Assembly: GCF_014138045.1 (NCBI RefSeq)
Contig: NZ_JACGXA010000001.1
Span: 1,535,001-1,599,000, forward strand
Direction of reading: 5' to 3'
Length of the DNA stretch: 64,000 nucleotides
Source of the DNA: Nocardioides ginsengisegetis
GTDB lineage: Bacteria > Actinomycetota > Actinomycetes > Propionibacteriales > Nocardioidaceae
The number at the start of each line of letters is the position of its first letter. The stretch's first letter is position 1. The translations under genes and the position numbers were made by a program. The notes beneath the pieces were generated by a model. The model worked only from the letters and a program-made list of their open reading frames with translations, was not told where the DNA came from and did not search any database. This document shows positions 1 to 12,409 of this stretch, piece by piece.

Positions 1-1705
<1,705 letters not shown>

Positions 1706-1858
1706 CACTCACTTTACTGAAACCACAACGACTAACAATTGTTAGCTGCTGCGATGTTCGCGTCCACGAATCAGATCCAGATGTGCCAGGTGCACATCGA
1801 TCTAACCAAATAAGCTTGGTGTCATCATGAGGCAATATCCATGATGATTACCGCTAGA

Positions 1859-1976
1859 GTTACGGCGGCCATAGCGAAAGGGAAACACCCGGTCCCATCC
1901 CGAACCCGGAAGTTAAGCCTTTCAGCGCCGATGGTACTGCAACCGAGAGGCTGTGGGAGAGTAGGACGCCGCCGGA
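1859..1976 (+). rRNA. rrf: 5S ribosomal RNA
   Basis: About 118 nt, starting GTTACGGCGG and ending CGCCGCCGGAC, whose ends pair to form helix I. The internal segments CCCGGTCCCATCCCGAACCCG and GATGGTACTGC are diagnostic of actinobacterial 5S rRNA. It lies 153 bp after the 23S gene and just before a hairpin terminator, as expected for the last gene of an rRNA operon. The ends are set by helix I pairing. Confidence 0.96.
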
Positions 1977-1987
1977 CATTCTTTTGC

Positions 1988-2017
1988 GCAGGGCCACCCC
2001 TTCGGGGGTGGCCCTGC
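1988..2017 (+). terminator. rRNA operon terminator hairpin
   Basis: A perfect 13-bp stem (GCAGGGCCACCCC with GGGGTGGCCCTGC) closed by a TTCG tetraloop, 11 nt after the 5S gene. There is no long T tract, which is common in GC-rich actinobacteria. It should end the rRNA operon transcript. Confidence 0.85.
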
Positions 2018-2151
2018 TGCCAATTTCAGACCTTTTCCGGGCCGCCTGTCGTGCACAGGCCGCCCGCGTGCTTGTCGTCTCCACACCCGAGCTCTGTCGG
2101 TCGGCGCACCGTCGGTCCCACGACGTTGGCTGGGACCAGGAGGTGATGTGC

Positions 2152-2529
2152 ATGTCTGCACAGATCAAGGAGAGGGCCGGCGACGGCCCGGGGACGGTCG
2201 AGTCCGTCAACGAAGTGCGTCTGGTGGGGCGCATCTCGGCCGCACCGGAGGAGCGTGTCCTGCCCAGCGGCGACAGCGTGTGGCTGTTCCGCGTGGTGGT
2301 CGGTCGCACGGGGGACCGCGGTCGGTCCCGTCAGACGGTCGACGCGCTCGAGTGCGCGGCCTGGAGCGGTCGGGTCCGACGCTCGGTGGCCGGCTGGCGC
2401 GAGGGCGACGTGGTCGAGGTGACCGGCGCCCTGCGTCGCAGGTTCTTCCAGACCGCGGGCGGTGCGGCGTCCAGGGTCGAGGTTGAGGTGACCGGTGGTC
2501 GCGTCATTCGTCGCTCAGAGAGCGGATGA
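2152..2529 (+). CDS. single-stranded DNA-binding protein, short SSB-like
   Basis: A protein of about 125 aa with an OB-fold of the SSB type. The N-terminal strand NEVRLVGRIS, the W-x-F-x-V segment (SVWLFRVVVG) and the ECAAWSG motif are typical. It should bind single-stranded DNA in the cytoplasm. It ends SESG and lacks the acidic C-terminal tip that recruits partner proteins in housekeeping SSB, so it is probably an accessory paralogue. The ATG at 2152 was chosen because AGGAGG (2138-2143) lies 8 nt upstream; in-frame GTG 2143 and ATG 2146 overlap or crowd that ribosome binding site. Its 3' end overlaps the convergent DUF1015 gene by 26 bp. Confidence 0.85.
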   Translation: MSAQIKERAGDGPGTVESVNEVRLVGRISAAPEERVLPSGDSVWLFRVVVGRTGDRGRSRQTVDALECAAWSGRVRRSVAGWREGDVVEVTGALRRRFFQTAGGAASRVEVEVTGGRVIRRSESG

Positions 2530-3628
2530 GCACCCCGACGCTGGGCTTCGGCTGGAAGGAGGTCGCCTTCTCCGGGAGTAGGCGACCCGCGGCGACCACG
2601 CGGAGCACGAGGTCGAAGTCGAGTGCCGGCAGCAGCAGGGCCACGCCGGTGCCGGGGGAGACGTGCGTGAGCGCGTCGTCGAGCGAGTGGTGGTAGGTCA
2701 CGCGGTGCGGCGGGCTCGCGAGGGCCGGCACGAGACGCTCGTGGACGATCTCGATGCTGGCGCGGCGCCGCGGGACCTCGATGTCGAGGATGCCCCAGCT
2801 TTCGCCGTCGGTCGCGACCAGCGTGGTCGGACCGAGGGCGGCGATCGCTTCGGTGGCGGTGCAGGGGCGCCAGCGCGCGCCGATGGACGCCGCCGCCGCC
2901 TCGAGCTCCTGCAGGGTGGTGCCGGCGAGGACCCGGTGGATGGCGCCCATGTAGAGCGGGGTGTCGTCCTGGTCGACGAGCATCGCCAGGCCGTGGTCGG
3001 CGGGGCCGCCCGGGTGATCGTGTTGGAGGCGGAGGTAGGCCGCATACCGGTGGTGGCCGTCGGCGATCATCGCGCGGGAGCCGGCCAGGGACGCGTCGAG
3101 CCCGGCGAGGGTCTCGGCGTCGCGGATGGCCCAGATCCGGTGCCGTTGCCCGGCCCGGTCGGTGTAGTCCTGATAGGTCGGAGTGGCCATCACGCCAGCG
3201 AGGAGCGTCCGCAGCTGTTGGGGTCCCCGGTGGACGAGCAGGATGGGGGCCGGGTGCATCTTCATCTCGTCCATCCGGTCCGCGAGCTCGTCGGCCTGGC
3301 CGGGGTGGACCCCCTCGTGGGGGAACACGACCCGCTCGGCCGCGCGGCGGGCGCGGTGGGAGATGTCCAGCGCGCCGACCAGCCCGCGGATCGTGATCCC
3401 GCCCGAGGTGTACTCGTGGAGGTAGACCGCGGGGGAGTCGTCGTGCCGCACGAAGCCCTTGTCCTCCCAGCTGACGAGCCGGGCGGAGACGTCACGATAT
3501 GGCCGCGCGAACGCACGCGCGGAGGAGGGATCGCCGATCCGGCTGGGGGACAGCATCAGTCCGGTGAAGGGGAACAGCCGGAGCGGGCCCGCGAGGTACG
3601 GCGGGGTGACCACGCGGCTGTCGTCCAT
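2504..3628 (-). CDS. DUF1015 family protein
   Basis: A protein of 374 aa of the DUF1015 family (HTH-like kinase/uncharacterised conserved protein), common in bacteria and of unknown biochemical role. Recognisable features are the N-terminal LFPFTGLMLSPSRIGDPSS region, a PYRDVSARL segment, the central ADGHHRYAAYLRL motif and the C-terminal PKPSVGVLIRS ending, which is a family hallmark. The start ATG at 3628 removes a GC-rich upstream extension that looks non-coding and lies close to the start of the divergent phosphatase gene (48 bp apart). Its stop lies inside the convergent SSB-like gene. Confidence 0.88.
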   Translation of the reverse strand: MDDSRVVTPPYLAGPLRLFPFTGLMLSPSRIGDPSSARAFARPYRDVSARLVSWEDKGFVRHDDSPAVYLHEYTSGGITIRGLVGALDISHRARRAAERVVFPHEGVHPGQADELADRMDEMKMHPAPILLVHRGPQQLRTLLAGVMATPTYQDYTDRAGQRHRIWAIRDAETLAGLDASLAGSRAMIADGHHRYAAYLRLQHDHPGGPADHGLAMLVDQDDTPLYMGAIHRVLAGTTLQELEAAAASIGARWRPCTATEAIAALGPTTLVATDGESWGILDIEVPRRRASIEIVHERLVPALASPPHRVTYHHSLDDALTHVSPGTGVALLLPALDFDLVLRVVAAGRLLPEKATSFQPKPSVGVLIRSLSDE

Positions 3629-3675
3629 CGGAGCATCGTAGGGTGCGAGCACCGCGAAACCCCGAGGAGGCGCGC

Positions 3676-4677
3676 ATGCTCGGCAGGTCCGAGGAACCAC
3701 TGGCCACGTCCTACGACCTGGCCATGCTCGACCTGGACGGAGTGGTCTACGTCGGGGGTGAGGCGGTGTCCGGCGCACCCGAGCACCTGGCGGCCGCCCG
3801 CGAGGCTGGGATGCGCCTCGCCTTCATCACCAACAACGCGTCGCGGCCCCCGGGACGCGTGGCCGAGCACCTCCGCGAGCTCGGCATCGCGGCTGAGGAG
3901 ACGGACGTCGTCACCTCGGCCCAGGCCGCCGCCCGGGTGCTCGCCGATCGCTTGGGCAGGGGCGCCCGGGTCGTCCTGCTCGGGGCATCGGGGCTCGAGA
4001 CCGCGCTCGCCGAGGAGGGCCTCGTGCCGGTGCTGGTCGGGGACGACGACGCGAAGGCGGTGGTCACCGGCTACGGGCCGGACGTGCTGTGGCGCGACAT
4101 CATGCGGGCCGCGGTGCGGGTGCGTGAGGGCCTGTGGTGGGTGGCCAGCAACACCGACATGACGATCCCCACGGCCTACGGCGTCGCGCCCGGTCACGGG
4201 GTCCTCGTCGAGACCATCCGCGCCTTCTCGGGGGTGGATCCGGTGGTGGCCGGGAAACCAGAGCGACCGCTGCTGGACGAGACGATCCGGCGGGTCGGGG
4301 GCGACCGCCCCCTGATGGTCGGCGACCGGCTCGACACCGACATCGAGGGCGCCACCAAGGTGGGGATCGACTCGCTGCTGGTCCTCACCGGAGTCACGGG
4401 GCTCGCCGAGCTCGTGGCCGCGCGGCCGGAGGAGCGACCGACCTACGTCGCGGCCGACCTGGCCGGGCTGCACGAGGCGCACCCGGCCCCCGAGGCGGCG
4501 GAGCAGGGGGCCTCGCTGGGCGGGTGGACGGCGGGCGTCGCGTCGGGGAGGTTGACGGTCGAGGGGGACGGTTCGGCCGACGACTGGTGGCGGGTCGTGG
4601 CGAGCGCGTCGTGGCAGTACCTCGACGCGGGCGGGGAGCCGGTCGACGTCGACGGTGTCGAGCCGCCCCTGCCCTGA
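3676..4677 (+). CDS. HAD superfamily (subfamily IIA, NagD-like) phosphatase
   Basis: A protein of 333 aa of the NagD/p-nitrophenylphosphatase branch of haloacid dehalogenase hydrolases. Motif I is DLDGVVY with the nucleophile and acid/base aspartates near residues 19 and 21, motif II is ITNNAS near 51, and motif IV is VGDRLDTDIEGA. The family dephosphorylates small phosphorylated metabolites through an aspartyl-phosphate; the substrate cannot be read from sequence. The ATG at 3676 is preceded by GAGGAGG (3664-3670), better than the GTG at 3643. The C-terminal 75 residues extend past the usual family length and look like an actinobacterial addition. It heads a plus-strand cluster with tlyA and nadK. 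Confidence 0.9.
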   Translation: MLGRSEEPLATSYDLAMLDLDGVVYVGGEAVSGAPEHLAAAREAGMRLAFITNNASRPPGRVAEHLRELGIAAEETDVVTSAQAAARVLADRLGRGARVVLLGASGLETALAEEGLVPVLVGDDDAKAVVTGYGPDVLWRDIMRAAVRVREGLWWVASNTDMTIPTAYGVAPGHGVLVETIRAFSGVDPVVAGKPERPLLDETIRRVGGDRPLMVGDRLDTDIEGATKVGIDSLLVLTGVTGLAELVAARPEERPTYVAADLAGLHEAHPAPEAAEQGASLGGWTAGVASGRLTVEGDGSADDWWRVVASASWQYLDAGGEPVDVDGVEPPLP

Positions 4678-4707
4678 GCGGGAGCCCGCGCGCGGTAGCC
4701 TCGGGCC

Positions 4708-4899
4708 ATGAGCGAGGACCCGGACACCAGCGACACCGCGGCCGAGCGGGTCCGCACCGGCCAGCTGAACGTCGACGAGGTGATCGCCGCGGTCGAGGGG
4801 CTCGAGGAGCGCCCGATCGAGGAGCACGTCGGGGTGTTCGAGAGCGCCCACGAGCAGCTGCGGCGCGCGCTGGACCACCAGCCGACCGACCCCGCCTGA
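4708..4899 (+). CDS. small conserved actinobacterial protein, unknown function
   Basis: A 63-aa, strongly acidic soluble protein without membrane segments. It starts at an ATG 30 bp after the HAD phosphatase and ends 6 bp before tlyA, so it is almost certainly co-transcribed. Small acidic proteins in this exact position between the NagD-like phosphatase and tlyA are seen in many actinobacteria, which supports it being real. The middle (LNVDEVIAAVEGLEERPIEEH) is predicted helical. No catalytic or metal motif is visible and no function can be assigned. Confidence 0.75.
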   Translation: MSEDPDTSDTAAERVRTGQLNVDEVIAAVEGLEERPIEEHVGVFESAHEQLRRALDHQPTDPA

Positions 4900-4905
4900 C
4901 CCGCC

Positions 4906-5745
4906 GTGCCCCCTCGTCGACTCCGGCTGGACGCCGAGCTGGTCCGTCGCGGCCTGGCCCGGTCGCGTGAGCACGCCAGCGAGCTGATCGCCGCCAAGCG
5001 GGTCAAGGTCTCGGGAGCGCTGGCCACCAAACCGGCGACCGGAGTGACCACCGACGTCGCCATCGTGGTGGCCGAGGACCCCGACCGCCCCGACTACGTC
5101 TCGCGCGGTGGCCACAAGCTGGCCGGTGCGCTGGACGCCTTCGAGCCGGAAGGGTTCAGGGTCGCTGGTCGACGCTGCCTCGACGCGGGCGCCTCGACCG
5201 GAGGCTTCACCGACGTGCTGCTGCGCCGCGGTGCCGGCCAGGTGGTGGCGGTCGACGTGGGCTACGGCCAGCTGGCCTGGAAGCTGCAGTCCGACGACCG
5301 GGTCGTGGTGCACGACCGGATGAACGTGCGCGATCTGACCCCCGAGCTGATCGGTGGACCCGTGGAGGTCGTGGTGGGCGACCTGTCCTTCATCTCCCTC
5401 GAGCTGGTCCTGGACGCCCTGCTCGGCGTGGCCGCCGACGACGCCGACCTGGCCCTGATGGTCAAGCCGCAGTTCGAGGTCGGCAAGGACCGGGTCGGCA
5501 AGGGCGGGGTCGTCCGGGACCCCGAGCTGCGGGCCGAGGCTGTGCAGTCGGTGGCCGCGGCCGCGGCCACGCGGGGATGGGGCGCCCGTCAGGTGACGAC
5601 GAGCCCGCTGCCCGGGCCCTCGGGCAACGTGGAGTTCTTCCTCTGGCTGCGCAAGGGCCCGCCGGAGATCGAGCCGGAGGACATCCACCGTGTCGTGGTG
5701 GCTGCCGATCCGTTGGGGGCGCTGGGTGAGAAGGTGGACCCGTGA
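4906..5745 (+). CDS. tlyA: TlyA family rRNA (cytidine-2'-O)-methyltransferase
   Basis: A protein of 279 aa. TlyA 2'-O-methylates cytidines in 16S and 23S rRNA using S-adenosylmethionine, and its loss gives capreomycin resistance in mycobacteria. An N-terminal S4 RNA-binding domain (about residues 3-62, LDAELVRRGLARSREHASEL) is followed by an FtsJ-like fold with the SAM-binding motif LDAGASTGGFTDVLL and a VGDLSFISL motif. The conserved SRGGHKL and MVKPQFE segments carry the expected catalytic lysines. The start is GTG, 6 bp after the small gene; the stop overlaps nadK by 4 bp (GTGA), so the two are translationally coupled. Length matches the family. Confidence 0.95.
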   Translation: MPPRRLRLDAELVRRGLARSREHASELIAAKRVKVSGALATKPATGVTTDVAIVVAEDPDRPDYVSRGGHKLAGALDAFEPEGFRVAGRRCLDAGASTGGFTDVLLRRGAGQVVAVDVGYGQLAWKLQSDDRVVVHDRMNVRDLTPELIGGPVEVVVGDLSFISLELVLDALLGVAADDADLALMVKPQFEVGKDRVGKGGVVRDPELRAEAVQSVAAAAATRGWGARQVTTSPLPGPSGNVEFFLWLRKGPPEIEPEDIHRVVVAADPLGALGEKVDP

Positions 5746-6725
5746 GCGAGACGAGCATCCCCGCACCAGCGTCCGGTGACGCCGGGACCCGTCGCGTCCT
5801 GCTGCTCGCGCACACCGGCCGCGACGACGCGCGCGAGGTGGCCCGAGCCTTCTGCAAGGCCCTGACCGGACACGGCATCGTCGTCCGGCTGCTGGCCGCG
5901 GAGGCGCGCGACCTCGACATCGACCCCGACGACCTCGACCCCGCGATCGAGCTCACCGACGGTGAGCGGCACGCGGGGGACGACTGCGAGCTGGCCCTGG
6001 TGATCGGCGGCGACGGCACGATCCTGCGCGCTGCCGAGATCACGCACGGCAGCGGCACACCCGTGCTCGGGGTCAACCTGGGGCACGTCGGCTTCCTGGC
6101 CGAGGCGGAGTACGACCACGTCGAGTCGACGATCGACGCGATCGTGCACCGGCGCTACACCTCGGAGGACCGGCTCACCCTCGACGTCAACGTCTACCGT
6201 GACGGCGAGCTGGTGACCAGCACGTTCGCGCTCAACGAGGCGAGCGTGGAGAAGGCGGCCCGCGAGCGGATGCTCGAGGTCGTCGTGGAGATCGACGGCC
6301 GCCCCCTGTCCCGGTGGGGCTGCGACGGCGTCGTGTGTGCGACGCCGACCGGCTCGACCGCCTACAACTTCAGCGCGGGTGGGCCGATCGTGTGGCCCGG
6401 CGTCGAGGCGCTGCTGATCGTCCCGATCAGCGCGCACGCACTGTTCGCCCGGCCCATGGTGGTCGCGCCGACGTCCGTGCTGGCCGTGGAGCTGATCGCC
6501 CAGACCCCGGGCGCCGGCGTGTTGTGGTGCGACGGCCGCCGCACCGTCGACCTGCCGCCCGGCGCGCGGATCGAGGTGCGCCGCGGCGCCAGCCCGGTGC
6601 GCCTGGTCCGCCTCCACGAGGCGCCGTTCACCGACCGTCTGGTCGCGAAGTTCGGCCTCCCCGTCCAGGGCTGGCGGGGCGCCAGCGAGCGCCGCCGCCG
6701 CAACGGGGAGGGCGAGGATGCTTGA
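5742..6725 (+). CDS. nadK: NAD kinase
   Basis: A protein of 327 aa that phosphorylates NAD to NADP with ATP, or polyphosphate in actinobacterial homologues. The GGDGT signature is at about residues 89-93, LNEASVEK corresponds to the NE motif, and the conserved TPTGSTAYNFSAGGPI stretch binds NAD. Cytoplasmic. The first 18 residues are a variable tail. It starts with GTG overlapping the tlyA stop and its stop overlaps recN by 8 bp, giving a tlyA-nadK-recN operon as is usual in actinobacteria. Confidence 0.96.
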   Translation: MSETSIPAPASGDAGTRRVLLLAHTGRDDAREVARAFCKALTGHGIVVRLLAAEARDLDIDPDDLDPAIELTDGERHAGDDCELALVIGGDGTILRAAEITHGSGTPVLGVNLGHVGFLAEAEYDHVESTIDAIVHRRYTSEDRLTLDVNVYRDGELVTSTFALNEASVEKAARERMLEVVVEIDGRPLSRWGCDGVVCATPTGSTAYNFSAGGPIVWPGVEALLIVPISAHALFARPMVVAPTSVLAVELIAQTPGAGVLWCDGRRTVDLPPGARIEVRRGASPVRLVRLHEAPFTDRLVAKFGLPVQGWRGASERRRRNGEGEDA

Positions 6726-8478
6726 GGAGATCCGCATCGGGTCGCTCGGCGTCATCGACTCCTCGACCCTGGAGCTCGGCCCCGGGCTGACCGTGATCAC
6801 GGGTGAGACCGGCGCCGGCAAGACCATGATCGTGACCGCCCTCGGGCTGCTGCTGGGCGGGCGCGCCGACAGTGGAGCGGTGCGCTCCGGTGCCAAGACC
6901 GCCCGGGTCGAGGGCGTCGTGCGGGTCGGTGACCTGGCGGCGTTCGCCGCTGCGGTCGAGGAGGCCGGCGGCGAGGTCGAGGACGACCGCGTCGTCCTGG
7001 CCCGCAACGTGTCCAGCGAGGGTCGCTCCCGCGCCTTCGTCGGTGGCGCCGCGGTGCCGGTCTCCTCGCTCGCCGAGCTGGCCGAGCCGCTCGTCGCGGT
7101 GCACGGCCAGTCCGACCAGCACCGGCTGCTCCAGCAGCGTGCCCAGCGGGACGCCCTGGACCGCTTCGGCGGCGCGAAGACCGCCAAGCTGGTCGCCGCC
7201 TACGGCGACCTGTTCCGCCGCCTCGAGGCGACCGAGCGCGAGCTCGAGGAGGTGGTGGCCACGGCACGGGAACGCGCCCGCGAGGCCGATCTCCTGCGAT
7301 TCGGCCTCGGTGAGATCGAGGCGGTGTCCCCGGAGCCGGGGGAGGACGCCACCCTGGCGGCCGAGGAGACCCGACTGGGCTTCGCCGACACGCTCCGCAC
7401 CGCCGCCGAGCAGGCCCGTGAGGCGCTCTCGAGCGATCAGGACAACCCCGACGCGCTGGCGACGACCTCGGCCGCGCGCACCCTCCTCGACGGGGTCCGC
7501 GAGCACGACAGCGAGGCGGGCGAGCTCGCCGACCGGCTGGCCGAGATCACCTACCTGCTCTCCGACGTGGCCGCCGACGTCGCGTCCTACGCCTCGCGCG
7601 TGGACACCGACCCGGCCCGGCTCGCGACCGTGTCCGAGCGGCGGGCGGCCCTGACGGCGCTCACCAGGAAGTACGGCGACACCATCGACGAGGTGCTGGC
7701 CTGGTCGGAGCAGTCGGCCCGTCGGCTGCTCGACCTCGACAACACCGATGAGCGGATCGAGCAGCTCCGTGCCGAGCAGCAGCAGCTGCGCACCGAGCTC
7801 GCCCACGCCGCAGATGCCCTGTCGACCGCGAGGTCGACGTCGGCGAAGAAGCTGGCCCAGCAGGTCAGCGCCGAGCTGACGCTGCTGGCGATGCCGCATG
7901 CGCAGCTCACCATCTCGGTGGTCCAGCACGAGGTGCCGGCCGCCGAGGCCGGCTCCGCCACGGCACGCGGACCGTTGAAGGTGGGCCAGCGGTGGCTGAG
8001 GTTCGCCCCCTCCGGCATCGACGAGGTGGAGTTCCTCCTGGCCGCCAACACCGGCTCGGACCCCCGCCCGCTCAACAAGGGTGCGTCCGGCGGTGAGCTG
8101 TCCCGGGTGATGCTGGCGCTCGAGGTCGCGCTCGCCGGCACCAGCCCCGTGCCGACGTTCGTCTTCGACGAGGTCGACGCGGGCGTCGGCGGCGCGGCGG
8201 CCGTCGAGGTCGGGCGCCGGCTGGCACAGCTCGCAAGGAACGCTCAGGTCCTGGTGGTCACCCACCTGCCGCAGGTCGCGGCCTACGCCGACCGGCACGT
8301 GGTCGTGGAGAAGTCGCACGACGGGACCGTCACGAGCTCGGGCCTGACCGTCCTGGACCCCGAGGCCCGCGAGCGCGAGCTGAGCCGGATGCTGGCCGGG
8401 CTGGCCGACTCCGACACCGCATTGGCGCACGCGCGCGAGCTCCTCGACGTGGCCCAGCCGGCCCGCGCCCTGGGCTGA
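6718..8478 (+). CDS. recN: DNA repair protein RecN
   Basis: A protein of 586 aa of the SMC-like ATPase family that acts early in double-strand break repair. Walker A GETGAGKT is at about residues 29-36. A central region rich in A, E, R and L (about 160-380) forms the coiled coil. The ABC signature KGASGGELSRVMLALEVAL and Walker B TFVFDEVDAGVGG follow, with VTHLPQVAAYAD near the end. The length is typical. The start codon lies inside the end of nadK. Confidence 0.96.
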   Translation: MLEEIRIGSLGVIDSSTLELGPGLTVITGETGAGKTMIVTALGLLLGGRADSGAVRSGAKTARVEGVVRVGDLAAFAAAVEEAGGEVEDDRVVLARNVSSEGRSRAFVGGAAVPVSSLAELAEPLVAVHGQSDQHRLLQQRAQRDALDRFGGAKTAKLVAAYGDLFRRLEATERELEEVVATARERAREADLLRFGLGEIEAVSPEPGEDATLAAEETRLGFADTLRTAAEQAREALSSDQDNPDALATTSAARTLLDGVREHDSEAGELADRLAEITYLLSDVAADVASYASRVDTDPARLATVSERRAALTALTRKYGDTIDEVLAWSEQSARRLLDLDNTDERIEQLRAEQQQLRTELAHAADALSTARSTSAKKLAQQVSAELTLLAMPHAQLTISVVQHEVPAAEAGSATARGPLKVGQRWLRFAPSGIDEVEFLLAANTGSDPRPLNKGASGGELSRVMLALEVALAGTSPVPTFVFDEVDAGVGGAAAVEVGRRLAQLARNAQVLVVTHLPQVAAYADRHVVVEKSHDGTVTSSGLTVLDPEARERELSRMLAGLADSDTALAHARELLDVAQPARALG

Positions 8479-8548
8479 GTCCGACCGACGCGCCCGGGCC
8501 CCGCGGTTGCCGGGGGAGGTCCAGACCGGTTGAGAGAATGAGCCGGTC

Positions 8549-9735
8549 ATGAAGCTCCCCGCACGCACGCGCGTCCCCGAAGCCCTGCCCGGAATCGTCG
8601 GCACCGCCCGCGTGGAGCGTCGCACCCGTGCGCTGCTGGCGCGGCTGCGTCCCGGCGACCTCGCCGTCCTCGACCACGTCGACATGGACCGCTCGACCGC
8701 CCAGGCGCTGCTCGACGCCGGCGTCGTCGCGGTCGTGAACGCCTCGCCGATGATCTCCGGGCGCTACCCCAACCTGGGGCCCGAGGTGCTCGCCGGGGCG
8801 GGGATCCCGCTCGTCGAGGGGATCGGCGCCCATGGCCTGGCCGCGATCCGCGACGGCGGCACCGTGCGGCTCCACCACGGCGAGGTCTTCGTCGGAGACG
8901 AGGAGGAGCCCGTCGCCGCCGGCCGGGAGGTCGACGCCGAGAGCGTCCAGGAGCAGATGGCGGCCGCCCGCACCGGCCTCGCCACCCAGCTGGAGACCTT
9001 CACCCACAACAGCGCGGAGTTCCTGCGCCGCGAGCAGGATCTCCTCCTGCACGGCCGCGGCCTGCCCCGGCCCTCGACCCGGATGACCGACCGCCCCGTG
9101 GTGGTCGTCGTCAAGGGACACGACCACGCGGCCGAGCTCGCCGCGATCCGGCCCTTCCTGCGCGAGCAGGGCCCCGTGCTGATCGGGGTCGAGGGCGGCG
9201 CCGACGTGCTGCGCGAGGCCGGCTACCAGCCCCACATCGTCGTCGTCGACGCCGGCGCCAACGCGGGCGACCAGCCGTCCGCCAAGGTGCTCAAGGGCGC
9301 GAAGGACGTCGTGGTCCGGCTCGACCGCGGCGCCGAGCGCGGCTCCACCGACGGCCTCGAACGGCTCGGTATCCGGCCGCTGCGGCTGGAGTCGGGGGCC
9401 ACCACCGAGGACGCGGCCCTGATCCTGGCCGACGCCGGCGACGCCTCGGTGATCATCGGCGTGGGCATGCACGCCACGCTCGACGAGTTCCTGGACCGAC
9501 AGCGATCCGGGCTCGCCAGCACCTACCTGACCCGCCTCAAGGTCGGTCCCCGCCTCGTGGACGCCGCCGCGGTGCCGCGCCTCTACTCCGGGCGGGTGCG
9601 CCCGCGCCACCTGCTGCTGGTGATGCTCGCCGGGTTCGTCGCCCTGGCGGCTGCGGTGGGCGTGACCCCCGTCGGCCACGAATGGGCCGGACAGCTGACC
9701 GACACCCTCACCCCGATCGTGCAAGGACTGCTCCC

Positions 9736-9739
<4 letters not shown>
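8549..9739 (+). CDS. steA: SteA-like cytokinetic ring/septum protein
   Basis: A protein of 396 aa of the SteA family (thiamin-pyrophosphokinase-like fold) found between recN and the SteB gene in actinobacteria. In Corynebacterium SteA and SteB form a complex that couples cell-wall hydrolysis to daughter cell separation; that role is from known biology, not from this sequence. The cytoplasmic part covers about residues 1-345, with a PNLGPEVLAGAGIPLVEG segment. One membrane span (about 350-370, LLLVMLAGFVALAAAVG) near the C-terminus anchors it. It lies 70 bp after recN and its stop overlaps the next gene by 4 bp. Confidence 0.85.
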
Positions 9740-12305
<2,566 letters not shown>

Positions 12306-12342
12306 GCTGTGTCCCACCCGTCACTCTGGTGACGGGGGGGAT

Positions 12343-12404
12343 CGCCGTTTGGTCCCCAACGGCAGAAATTCGGGCGAAAATCTGCCGTTGGGGACCAAAC
12401 GGCG
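12343..12404. repeat. 24-bp perfect inverted repeat with nested dyads, bidirectional terminator candidate
   Basis: The left arm 12343-12366 and the right arm 12381-12404 are exact reverse complements over 24 bp around a 14-nt loop. Each arm also contains a smaller dyad, GCCGTT...AACGGC, so the element could fold as one long hairpin or two short ones. It lies between the convergent pyrG and pepN genes, ending 6 bp before the pepN stop, so a shared terminator is the simplest reading. The length and nested symmetry also resemble a REP-like dispersed element. Confidence 0.8.
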
Positions 12405-12409
12405 CTCGA

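Noticed and set aside
3556..5766. Very long open frames antisense to tlyA and the HAD phosphatase
   Set aside because: They mirror real genes on the other strand, which is common in GC-rich DNA; they have no ribosome binding site or recognisable domain.
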